Source of the DNA: Arabidopsis thaliana
Lineage: Eukaryota; Streptophyta; Magnoliopsida; Brassicales; Brassicaceae
Direction: 5' to 3'
Assembly (NCBI RefSeq): GCF_000001735.4
Contig: NC_003070.9
Span: 6,448,001-6,512,000 of the forward strand
Length of the DNA: 64,000 bases
Shown: positions 12,625 through 21,640 of the stretch, piece after piece
Numbering within the stretch: position 1 is the first letter of the stretch
Layout: each line of letters opens with the position of its first letter
Translations under genes and position numbers: made by a program
Notes under the pieces: generated by a model
What the model was told of the DNA's origin: nothing
Seen by the model: the letters and a program-made list of their open reading frames with translations, nothing else
Database searches by the model: none

Positions 12625-14107
12625 ATGGCTGAAGCTTTCACAAGTTTCACCTTCACAAATCTTCATATTCCTTCTTCCTACAATCACTCGGTACATATTA
12701 TTTTATATTCTTACCAAAAATATTTCATTACGAAAAAAAGTTTAAGAATTGTGTATTGTGTTGTAGCCGAAGCAGAATTCAGGACCGAATCATGGATATT
12801 GGCTATCTGTAAGTAATTTTCTCTAACTAAGACTAAAATTAGAAAAAAAATCTCCATATTCTTGTGAATTTACGTCTTAGAATTTGAAAAATTAGAAGAA
12901 TGTTAATGAGAAGAGGGAAAGGAATTTGATGAGAGGAAGCTTATGTGTAAGAAAGGCATTGCCACATGATTTGCCATTAATGGCTGTGATGGTTCAACAA
13001 ATAGAAGGAATGCGTGATATCATTACAGAGAAACACGTGTGGCATCTAAGTGATAAAGCTATCAAGAATGTTTGTAAGTTAAACACTTGGGGTTTCTTGA
13101 GAGATTTTATTTTCTTTCTTAGACTTTTTTTTCTTCTTTTTCTTATGTTTTGATATTGATCTTGATATGGCAGATATGTTCTACATCATGTTCACTTGTT
13201 GGGGATGTTTGTACTTCGGTTCAGCAAAAGTATGAAAACAACAACTCAAACTGAATCTTTTGATACATTTGCTGCATTGGGATCTTAATAGTACTTTGTG
13301 ATATTGGATCAATACAGGATCCATTCTACGACTCAGAGGAGTACCGTGGAGATGGAGGGGATGGAACTGGATATTGGGTCTATGAAACTGTATGTATCTC
13401 TCCCTTTCTAATACTATTAGGAAAGAAAGAAAAAAACTTAGAAATGCATACAAATTATAACTAGGGATGTTGCAATGGACCGACCAACCCGCTGTGGTCT
13501 TACTAGACCCTGTGGACCAGTTCAGATCTAGTTTGACCTCAGACTATCCCACCTTGGTCTTAGTAGGCCATGTAGACCTGTTCAGAGCCGGTTTTGAGTA
13601 CTCCTCCATGTGTCTCAGCATGCGATAAACCTCCCTAAACAAAGAAAAATAGGTGGCTTTTAGGTTAGCGTTTACCGTTGGTATATATGCACCCAAAAAT
13701 ATGAATCCACAACCTTGATCATCTAAACGAAAGTCACAATCTGATAGATGGTAGGTAACATTGATCCATCCTATTGATAGATCAATCATGCTTAGTAAGT
13801 TTGAGCCGGGTTGGGCTTGATATAATAATTCAAACGTTAACAGATCTGATGGTAGGTAACATTGATCCTAAGTTGGGTCGGGCTGGGCTTGCTCGGGCCA
13901 TTGACCTTTGGTATATCATCACAGATTCACAATGTGTACAACTATTATAAGATTGGATAGAGTTGTTATTGTGTTTTGGGTTATATGATGCAGCAAGAAG
14001 ACATAGAAGAGAAAGCAAGAGCGGAGCTATGGCGTGAAGAACTTATCGAAGAAATTGAACAGAAGGTTGGTGGCTTAAGAGAGCTTGAAGAAGCTGTTAC
14101 TAAGTAG
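12625..14107 (+). CDS. NDF6: NDF6 / PnsB4, chloroplast NDH complex subunit
   Basis: Subunit of subcomplex B of the chloroplast NAD(P)H dehydrogenase-like complex, which runs cyclic electron flow around photosystem I at the stromal thylakoid. Six exons: 12625-12690, 12767-12808, 12896-13073, 13174-13229, 13318-13389 and 13994-14107, giving about 175 residues. The N-terminus (MAEAFTSFTFTNLHIPSS) is Ser/Thr-rich and acid-poor like a transit peptide. A short hydrophobic stretch YIMFTCWGCLYFGSA lies near residue 100, and the C-terminal 40 residues are a charged helix. The exon 3 acceptor may be at TTAG or three bases later, changing one Lys. Intron 5 (604 nt) is much longer than the others and holds foreign-looking sequence. 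Identity rests on recognition of the protein (At1g18730 from memory). Confidence 0.9.
13462..13906. mobile_element. Possible decayed hAT-like insertion in NDF6 intron 5
   Basis: The stretch is GC-richer than its surroundings. It opens with TAGGGATGTTGCAATGGACC and closes with CTCGGGCCATTGACC, loosely inverted and reminiscent of hAT termini. Inside, GATGGTAGGTAACATTGATCC occurs twice (13747-13767 and 13848-13868). No target-site duplication is visible, so this is only a candidate. Confidence 0.3.
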
Positions 14108-16124
14108 AAAACTAACTTGTGAATCATAAACCACTTTACATACACATTATATATTTTCTTATATCAGTCATGCAACATTATATATACTCTCTAGCTTCCA
14201 TATATATAATATATGTTATGTACTTCTTTGTTGTCTTGTGTTCTGAATCATTGAACGATCATGTTAGGAGCAATTGTCTCCTTCAGAAATTTATTGTTGA
14301 CGACATCCGATGTCTTAAAAATATAAATAATTATGTTTGGTAAACTATCTTAATTTGCTTTTCTTGATTTCTTCGGTCGCAAGTTGGTCAGAGTGAATAT
14401 TTATTATTTTTAAGTATAAAAAATTTAGTCAATTGGGGCTAAATTAATTGGTCGTATAGACTGGAAAGTGAGTCTGATGAGGAACAATTAGCGGGAAATA
14501 CGCTTCTGCACGATTCTACCTGACAAAAACCAAAACTAATCAATCTTTAAAAACAAAAAATAAGTTAGCAGAGGTGAAGAAGGAGAGCTTGTCATGTCTT
14601 TGTCAGTAACCTTCGTGCTTCCATGTTTCAAAGCCTCTTCGAGCTTGTAATTGTAAACCACACGTGTGGTTTATTGTTTTTGTTTTCTTTTCAAATTTAA
14701 GTTTAATTTTCAGATATTTCTTTTTTTTGTGTGTGTGTTAGGAACACATGACAGGAGATATGATGTAACATTTTTATTTAAACAAAAAAAAGATCTGCAT
14801 CACTGCATGTAGTGTATTTTGTCGTGTGTCAATTAATTCTTATAGTTGTACAATTTTAATTCTGGCCCAAACATGATTGATGACTTGTTAATGACACATA
14901 TTTACCATATTCCATTATAATTATTTTTTTTCATTATACAGTTTCATAATAATACATTTCAATTTTCGGTTACCAAAAAACACCATTACACATTTCAACA
15001 CAAAATTTATACTATCATACGATTATATAGACAATCTCGTTTCCGTCAGCCTCCTTGTGGATCTTGAATGTTCAATCCACACCTCCACATTTTGTAAGTA
15101 AGATCTTGAAACTCCTTCTTCAAACCTCGATCTATCTGATTAATAATGAGCGTAATAAAACGATTTTCTCAAATGAATCTAGTACCATCCATGCTACTGA
15201 GTCTCTTGTTACGCACTATACGCAGTCGTCTCATCTCCTTCTCGCTGGAGGATATCACTATCAGCATTTCTCTCCTTGAGTTTTACTTTGGTTCTATCAA
15301 TTCACCTCATTAGTTGTGATACAACTCATAGTTATCTCTTTTAATAAAATGTTATATTAGCCTTTTTTGGTGTGTTTTTGAGATTTTCATTGTACAATGT
15401 ACACCTTTTTTTTTATTTGGTGTAAAGTTTAACATTAAACCAAAAAAAAAAAGGATATAGACAAAATTACATGTCAACATTTTTGTGTCCTTGAGCATTC
15501 TAGAACGACGAGAAAGAATCAACCAGGACCGAGTCCCTTTACTTACCAATCTCTCTCTTCAATACACGCCAACGAAGACTTAGCTGGCTTTTTATCCACA
15601 TGTGCATTGCATTGACCAAGTCTCTGTCACAGCTCCCATTTTCTCCACGTGGCACCCATTAATGTCTCATTCTCGACTTCATATACCACAGCCCCGTGAC
15701 CAATGAATTTCCTCAAACTGAGATTTTATTACAGACAGATCTGTGTACTTTTATTTTATTACCACTAGACGTGTCCACTGCGTGTACTGTACCGAGTAAC
15801 AAAAAGAGAAAATAAAAAAGGAATGAGAACACACAACAAATCAAATTATAGCTTTTATTTCGTCACACCTTTCTTTTTATTTAGTTAAGGAAAATGAGAA
15901 AATTATCCAATATTGAATGTTTCTAAAGCAGATATTAAAATACGCGGTCAAAATTCTCGCTTTATAAACACATCTCTTCTTCTTCTAGCTTTCATCAATC
16001 ATCATCATCACTCTCTCTCAATCCAACAAAGAAAAAAAAAGTCTTCTTCTTTTTTTACAAGTCTGAGAATTTTCTACAGAAACAAAAATCTGATTGTTTT
16101 TCCCACTTTGCATCTGTTTTGAGG
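14108..16124. other. Spacer and promoter region of the ROH1-like gene
   Basis: No gene is supported between NDF6 and 16125. Near its right end are a TTGACC W-box (15612-15617), a CACGTG G-box (15646-15651) and TTTATAAA (15961-15968). The last fits a TATA box with a 5' UTR of about 130 nt. These elements suggest stress- or defence-responsive expression of the next gene, by inference. Confidence 0.5.
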
Positions 16125-17273
16125 ATGCCAGCTACGGATTTTCAAGGATCATTTGGAAGGTCGTTGCTAAGTTTACGGCGAGACCAAGTTGACTCATCAA
16201 CAGTCGTCTCCGGAAGTAGTAGCCACCACGAGCCAAGCACCATGGAGGTTGAGCTAGATTCGTTTCAAAGACAAGTCGCTGAGAAATTCATCGATCTCAA
16301 CGCTTCTTCAAACGACCTTCTCTCTCTCGAATGGATCGGAAAGCTTCTTGATTCTTTCCTCTGTTGTCAAGAAGAGTTTCGAGCTATCGTATTCAACCAC
16401 CGATCTCAGATCTCTAAATCTCCGATGGACCGTTTGATTTCAGATTACTTCGAACGGAGCATCAAAGCTCTAGATGTCTGTAACGCCATCCGCGACGGTA
16501 TCGAACAGATCCGTCAATGGGAGAAACTTGCCGATATTGTGATCTCTGCTTTAGATAGTCACCGTCCGATCGGAGAAGGTCAGCTCCGGCGAGCTAAGAA
16601 AGCTCTGATTGATTTAGCAATCGGAATGCTTGACGAGAAAGATCATCCTTCTGGAACCAATCTAGCTCATCGTAACCGTTCATTCGGAAGAGTCAAAGAC
16701 AGTCACCACCGTTCGATTGGTCATTTCAGATCTCTTTCTTGGAGTGTTTCAAGATCATGGTCAGCTTCTAAGCAGTTACAAGCTTTAGCGAGTAACTTGG
16801 CAACGCCTCGACCAAACGATGTCGTTGCTAGCAATGGTTTAGCTGTACCGGTTTACACAATGACTTCGGTTTTGCTTTTTGTGATGTGGGTTTTGGTAGC
16901 TGCGATTCCTTGTCAAGACCGTGGATTGCAAGTTAACTTCTTTGTGCCTAGGCATTTCCAATGGGCAGCTCCGGTTATGTCGTTGCACGATAAGATTGTT
17001 GAGGAATCTAAGAGAAGAGATAGGAAGAATTGTTGTGGTTTGCTTAAGGAGATTGATAGGATTGAGAAGAGTTCGAGGTTGATGAATGAATTGATCGATT
17101 CGATTCATTTCCCGTTGAATGATGACAAGGAAGTTGAGGTGAAACAGAGAGTTGATGAGCTTGTTCAAGTTCGTGAAGCTTTGAGAAATGGTTTGGATCC
17201 GTTTGAGAGGAAAGTAAGAGAAGTTTTCCATCGGATTGTGAGAAGCAGAACTGAGAGTCTTGATTCTCTTTGA
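16125..17273 (+). CDS. ROH1-like DUF793 (BYPASS1-related) protein
   Basis: Single-exon gene of 382 residues starting [19 protein letters not shown]. This N-terminus and the following [18 protein letters not shown] and [20 protein letters not shown] are typical of the plant DUF793/ROH1 family, related to BYPASS1. Founding member ROH1 was found as a partner of exocyst Exo70 proteins and acts in seed-coat mucilage secretion; an exocyst-linked role here is inference from family. A hydrophobic segment near residues 243-262 ([17 protein letters not shown]) could anchor it in membrane. The C-terminal third is a predicted helical bundle rich in charged residues. An in-frame TTG six bases upstream is not a plausible start; the ATG at 16125 was chosen. 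Likely At1g18740. Confidence 0.9.
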
Positions 17274-17793
17274 TCTTGCACATGTTTGTCTGAATATGAT
17301 GAATGATTCATGTTTGGATTTTTTGTTTTGTTTTTGTTTTTCTCTATTTATCCTTTTTGATCACTTGTAAAAAAGAAACTCAAAGAGTGTAGAAGTGTCA
17401 TCTTCTCTTTGTGATGCTGATAGTGATTCTGTTCTTCTTTGTGTAGCTACTTGCTTAGATTGAAGTTATTTTTTCAATGAACAGTTGTATCAAATACTTC
17501 ATTGAATTTGAAAGATTACATTCAAGAAACAAATGAATCTTTATTTAGAGAAGAGGTTCAACTAAAGGGTCTGTTTTACAATTCAAATGAAGCACATACA
17601 AAATCTAGACATAACCTTAAATTTCTCATCTAATCTTCACAATCTTCTGCTGGCTTGAGTCCAGCTTCATGTTTGTGACGTCCTACTTTATTTCTTGCAA
17701 GTGATTCTTCCTGCAAATAGAGCTCAAATGAAATCCAAATAAATGATTAGGGATTAGAACAGAACAAACATTTGTTGTAGACAGTATTCACGG

Positions 17794-17871
17794 TTTGCCT
17801 CAGACATAAGTGATATTCATCACTGAAAAATCTGATAATACGTGCAATTGTTTAGGCACATCATTGGCAAA
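17794..17871 (-). ncRNA. C/D-box snoRNA candidate (18S guide)
   Basis: Read on the minus strand: terminal stem TTTGCC/GGCAAA, C box ATGATGT (last base off consensus), D' box CAGA, C' box GTGATGA and D box CTGA, in about 78 nt. The guide before D', TTGCACGTATTA, is complementary over 12 nt to 18S rRNA TAATACGTGCAA near nucleotide 120 (rRNA recalled from memory). By the D+5 rule it would direct methylation of the U after TAA. I could not assign a target to the guide before D. Confidence 0.7.
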
Positions 17872-17929
17872 ACCAACTAAATACCCAAGCAAAAAAATGT
17901 TAAATAATGAGCAAAGGATTCTTAGTTAT

Positions 17930-18011
17930 GTGCATCAGAGAGATTCCCATCTAGACATTAGTCATCATTATAGAACTTCTGATGTCCCTGTCTATTCATC
18001 GTCACTTGCAC
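17930..18011 (-). ncRNA. C/D-box snoRNA candidate, 25S double guide, copy 2
   Basis: Terminal stem GTGCA/TGCAC, C box GTGACGA (one base off), D' CAGA, C' ATGATGA and D CTGA. The guides AGACAGGGACA (before D') and TGGGAATCTC (before D) are identical to those of the neighbouring copy at 18093-18187 and complementary to adjacent 25S rRNA sites TGTCCCTGTCT and GAGATTCCCA. It is 82 nt long, and shorter than the other copy in the D'-C' spacer. Confidence 0.78.
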
Positions 18012-18092
18012 TAGTCAAAAGACACCAAAAGAGTATCAAAACGAAGCAAAACAGAAAATACTAGATCAAAGTTGATAAACAGTCTGTGAGAT

Positions 18093-18187
18093 ATGCATCA
18101 GAGAGATTCCCATCTAGACATTAGTCATCATTCTCATCTCCTAACAAGGAGATTCTGATGTCCCTGTCTTTTCATCATCACTTGCAT
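18093..18187 (-). ncRNA. C/D-box snoRNA candidate, 25S double guide, copy 1
   Basis: Terminal stem ATGCA/TGCAT, C box GTGATGA, D' CAGA, C' ATGATGA and D CTGA, in 95 nt. The spacer between D' and C' contains a short self-complementary hairpin (ATCTCC...GGAGAT) that copy 2 lacks. Both guides pair with one 25S region. The D' guide points at the first C of TGTCCC, equivalent, as far as I recall, to the yeast snR64 target Cm2337. The D guide points at the second A of GAGATTCCC. The rRNA is recalled from memory and the pairing was checked by eye. Confidence 0.8.
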
Positions 18188-18302
18188 AAATCAGGCAACC
18201 AAATCAAATCAGAAGCTAGAAGAGCTACCAAAACCAAATCATTAATAAGCTCAAAGATCACAGTAAAATAAGAGAAACCAGATGTGTAAAGAGAGAGAAA
18301 AA

Positions 18303-18372
18303 ATGCCTCAGAGTTGATTTTTTTTTCGTAGAGACGCATCTCTCAAAGTATATTTAACACCATCACAGGCAT
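18303..18372 (-). ncRNA. C/D-box snoRNA candidate (possible 18S guide)
   Basis: Terminal stem ATGCC/GGCAT encloses a C box GTGATGG (one base off) and a D box CTGA in 70 nt. TTAAATATAC, just 3' of the C box, is complementary over 10 nt to 18S rRNA GTATATTTAA (recalled from memory); the D' box that would follow (TTGA) is degenerate. The D guide region is A-rich with no target I know. It is the weakest of the four. Confidence 0.5.
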
Positions 18373-18452
18373 CAAAATCAAAATATACATAACAAAAACA
18401 ACCAAAAAACTTGCAAAAAGATCAAATCTCAAAACATTAACATGGGTCAATT

Positions 18453-18558
18453 CTAGGGTTTATCAAGAAGTGATAAATAGACGTATTTAAGAAGAGAGGC
18501 GGAGCTAATTAGGGCAGAGACAAGTCAAAGATATTAATGGGCTTTCTACTTTGGCCCA
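18453..18558 (-). promoter_or_regulatory. Telo-box plus site II promoter
   Basis: On the minus strand, AAACCCTAG (18453-18461) lies downstream of TGGGCC (18553-18558) and of a site II-type TGGGCT in reverse orientation (18538-18543). Telo-box with site II is the usual promoter signature of plant snoRNA clusters and ribosomal protein genes, which supports the snoRNA unit. Confidence 0.65.
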
Positions 18559-19265
18559 ACGAATACACATGTTAATCAATTAACAAAAAACGGTTTGGTT
18601 TTGTCGGTTTTTAAGGCAATTGAATTAACAAAACCGGTTTGGTTAAACCTTTGTCTCTCTCTAGCACAGAAGCACACAATTCCGTTGGTCGACGTCTTAA
18701 GTTTCCCAGCGAAATAAAAGGTTGTCCCTTCGTCTGCTTCTGTGAGCTTTCTCTCTGTTCCACCATTAATCTTTCCCCTTTTTCTCTTATTCAAACTTTT
18801 CTTCCTCCTTCTTCTTCCTCGGGACAAATCTTTTTGGTGCCTTTTTTTCTTTCTTTCCTCCTCCATGATCTTTCTCTTCTTTGTGACTTTCGCCTCCTCT
18901 GTGCTCATTTTCATGAATTCTTCTCTTGTTTCGACGCAAACACCCATTTTTGTTTCCTCTGTTTCTGCTGCGAAAGACCCCTTTTTAAAAAAAAAACATC
19001 TTCCGTTACAGTGAATTTTGTTGTCTAGAGATAGACTCTGTGTCCGAATTTAGACGTCCCCCATCTTCAAAGATTGGTGCTCTTCTTCTTCTTTTAAAAC
19101 AAGTTTCATCATTTTCTCAATAGGGAGAAATATACAATCAATTCCTTCCAATAAGTAGAATTTTATCAGGTGATTGAAGTGAGTATTCGAAGAAAATGTT
19201 TAGTCTTTAGAATATTTTCATTGTTGGTTATGGGATTTTGATGCTGTATTGGTTTTGAACAGGGG

Positions 19266-21640
19266 ATGGGAAGGGTTAAGTTGAAGATTAAAAGACTTGA
19301 GAGCACAAGCAACAGGCAAGTTACATACACGAAGAGAAAAAATGGGATTTTGAAGAAAGCCAAAGAGTTATCGATTTTGTGTGATATTGATATTGTCCTT
19401 CTTATGTTTTCCCCTACCGGAAGAGCTACTGCTTTCCATGGAGAACACAGGTATAATTATCAAAATCATTCTTATGTTTTGTTGTTCTTTTATCATCTTT
19501 AGTTCTGTGTTTAAATGCATCATATCTCCATTTTTGATGCATTGTGTAATCTTCTCATTGCTCTTCTATCACAAAAAAGGTTTCACTGATTTTGGTTTAG
19601 GAACTGAAAGTTTTTATAAGGATTTAGTTTGAATGGTGAGTGTATTTAGAAGATCACAGATAAGGGGTATTTTGACCAGTTGGTTTAGTTGGGAGCTTTT
19701 GGCTTTGGGAGAGATTAGAGACTCTAAAACAGAGCCTAGTTTTTTTTTTATAGTTTCCTTTCTGTTATCAGTTCTTAGATAATGTTCTTCGTGAGTGATT
19801 TGGCTTCCTGAATCTCTCAGAGGGATGAGAGATTGAGGTTCTGTATTCAAGTTTTTAGCAATATACTGATTTTAGTCTTAACTTGGCTTTTGTGTAGTTG
19901 CATTGAAGAGGTTATTTCCAAGTTTGCGCAATTAACTCCACAAGAAAGGACAAAAAGGTATGGTAAGCATTATGTTGAAAATTTAAATTACTATCAATCC
20001 TGATGTAATTTTGTGTTATGAACCTAAATTGAAGTCTCTTTCTTTTAATATTACAGGAAACTGGAGAGCCTTGAAGTAAAGACATAAAAACTCACTGTGT
20101 ATATCATCAACTTTTGTTTTTTTTTGAAACACAAATTTGAGCTGATTTGTTTTGCTCAATTGCAGGCATTGAAGAAAACTTTTAAGAAACTGGATCATGA
20201 TGTAAATATACATGACTTTTTAGGAGCAAGGTACTTGCCGTGAGTTCTTACTATTAATAACCATATTTTGTCATTGTAAGCCTCTCACATATCTGAGATG
20301 TTGTCTTCTTTATCCTGCAGGAATCAAACTATTGAGGTATGGATCGACCATCTTCGGTTCATGAATTTTCTTGGATACTTTTTAATCTCTTTGAGTCAAA
20401 TTGCTAAAGTCTGTGTTAACATTACCACACGACAGGGTCTAAGTAACCAAGTAGCCATTTACCAAGCTCAGCTAATGGAGTGTCATAGGAGGTTGAGGTG
20501 TGAAAATTTATAGTATCTTGAGTTATAAAGTTTTTGCTTTTTGAAATATAGTTTCAATCATATTTGAGTCTTTTTCTTCTAATGGCTGTTTTCAGTTGTT
20601 GGACGAACATCGATAGAATAGAAAACACTGAGCACCTCGATTTATTGGAAGAATCATTGAGGAAATCCATTGAAAGAATCCAGATTCACAAGGTGCGTTA
20701 TCATATTTTCTTTTTCTCGATCATACAGACCTAAGACTCAGGATTCATTTCAGTTTCCTGAACCCATATAAATTTTGTTTACAAAAGATGTTTCCATTCA
20801 TTTTGCAGGAACATTACAGAAAGAACCAACTCTTGCCAATAGAATGTGCAACAACACAGGTTATAACCATTTTGTCGCCTTTCCCCTCTCTTTCTCTTTG
20901 TCTCTCCTCAGGACATATTCTTAACCAGGCCAAAGCCTTTTACTGCAGTTTCACAGCGGGATACAGTTGCCTATGGCGATGGGAGGTAATAGTAGTATGC
21001 AAGAAGCTCACTCCATGTCTTGGCTTCCTGATAATGATCACCAGCAAACAATCTTACCTGGTGATTCCAGTTTTCTTCCCCATAGGTAAGAGTATAATAA
21101 AGTCACAGTTTCAAAAACCTTTTCATTATAAAAATGCTCACTCAAGTACTGGTTTCAAACAGAGAGATGGATGGTTCGATTCCCGTTTACTCAAGCTGCT
21201 TCTTTGAGTCTACGAAACCAGAAGATCAGATATGCAGCAACCCGGGACAACAGTTTGAGCAGTTAGAACAACAAGGAAACGGTTGTTTGGGGTTACAACA
21301 ACTTGGAGAGGAATATTCATATCCTACACCGTTTGGTACTACTTTGGGAATGGAAGAAGATCAAGAGAAAAAGATAAAATCTGAAATGGAATTGAACAAC
21401 TTGCAACAACAGCAACAGCAACAACAACAACAACAACAACAAGATCCTTCAATGTATGATCCCATGGCTAATAATAATGGTGGCTGCTTTCAGATTCCTC
21501 ATGATCAGTCCATGTTTGTCAATGATCATCATCATCATCATCACCACCATCATCAAAATTGGGTTCCAGATTCAATGTTTGGTCAGACTTCTTACAACCA
21601 GGTTTGTGTGTTCACACCTCCATTGGAACTATCTAGGTAG
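19266..21640 (+). CDS. AGL65: MIKC*-type MADS transcription factor AGL65
   Basis: Pollen-expressed MADS factor of the MIKC*/M-delta group, which works as heterodimers with AGL66/AGL104-type partners in the male gametophyte (family knowledge). Ten coding exons: 19266-19450, 19898-19957, 20057-20075, 20166-20230, 20321-20336, 20436-20497, 20596-20692, 20809-20859, 20949-21085 and 21163-21640, giving 389 residues. The MADS domain fills residues 1-60 (GRVKLKIKRLE...KRKNGILKKAKELSILCD). A longer-than-usual run of small I/K-region exons, typical of MIKC*, follows. The C-terminus has a run of 14 Gln (one short codon tract) and a run of 9 His. The ATG follows a 5' UTR intron acceptor (TTGAACAG/GGG), so the upstream CT-rich 18,650-19,180 region is 5' UTR. 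A further optional intron near the 3' end could replace the tail. Confidence 0.93.
21380..21560 (+). repeat. CAA/CAG and CAT/CAC tracts in AGL65 exon 10
   Basis: Near-perfect CAA/CAG repeats (about 21401-21442) encode polyGln, and CAT/CAC repeats (about 21527-21555) encode polyHis. Such coding microsatellites are commonly length-variable between accessions. Confidence 0.85.

Larger units (their letters stand above)
17640..18560 (-). ncRNA. Probable polycistronic C/D snoRNA transcription unit
   Basis: Four C/D-box RNA candidates lie head-to-tail on the minus strand (18303-18372, 18093-18187, 17930-18011, 17794-17871) behind a telo-box and site II promoter. Past the last one, a good 3' splice site (TTTGCAG/GAAGAATCAC near 17711) opens a short exon with a 26-codon frame ending near 17638, so the RNAs may sit in introns of a spliced host transcript. 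No long ORF is present. The unit is head-to-head with the AGL65 5' UTR. Its extent and processing are inference; the boxes and terminal stems are visible in sequence. Confidence 0.65.

Noticed and set aside
13181-13453. 90-codon minus-strand ORF
   Set aside because: Overlaps NDF6 exons 4-5 in antisense; no independent support.
17260-17283. Minus-strand ORFs of 79-130 codons overlapping the DUF793 gene
   Set aside because: Antisense shadows of a well-supported coding exon.
18188-18302. A further C/D-box RNA between the first two snoRNAs
   Set aside because: A CTGA and a GTGATC are present on the minus strand, but there is no proper C box and no terminal stem.
18576-19028. ORFs of 90-129 codons on both strands
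   Set aside because: They come from the CT-rich AGL65 5' UTR; composition-driven Phe/Leu/Ser runs on one strand and Lys/Arg on the other.
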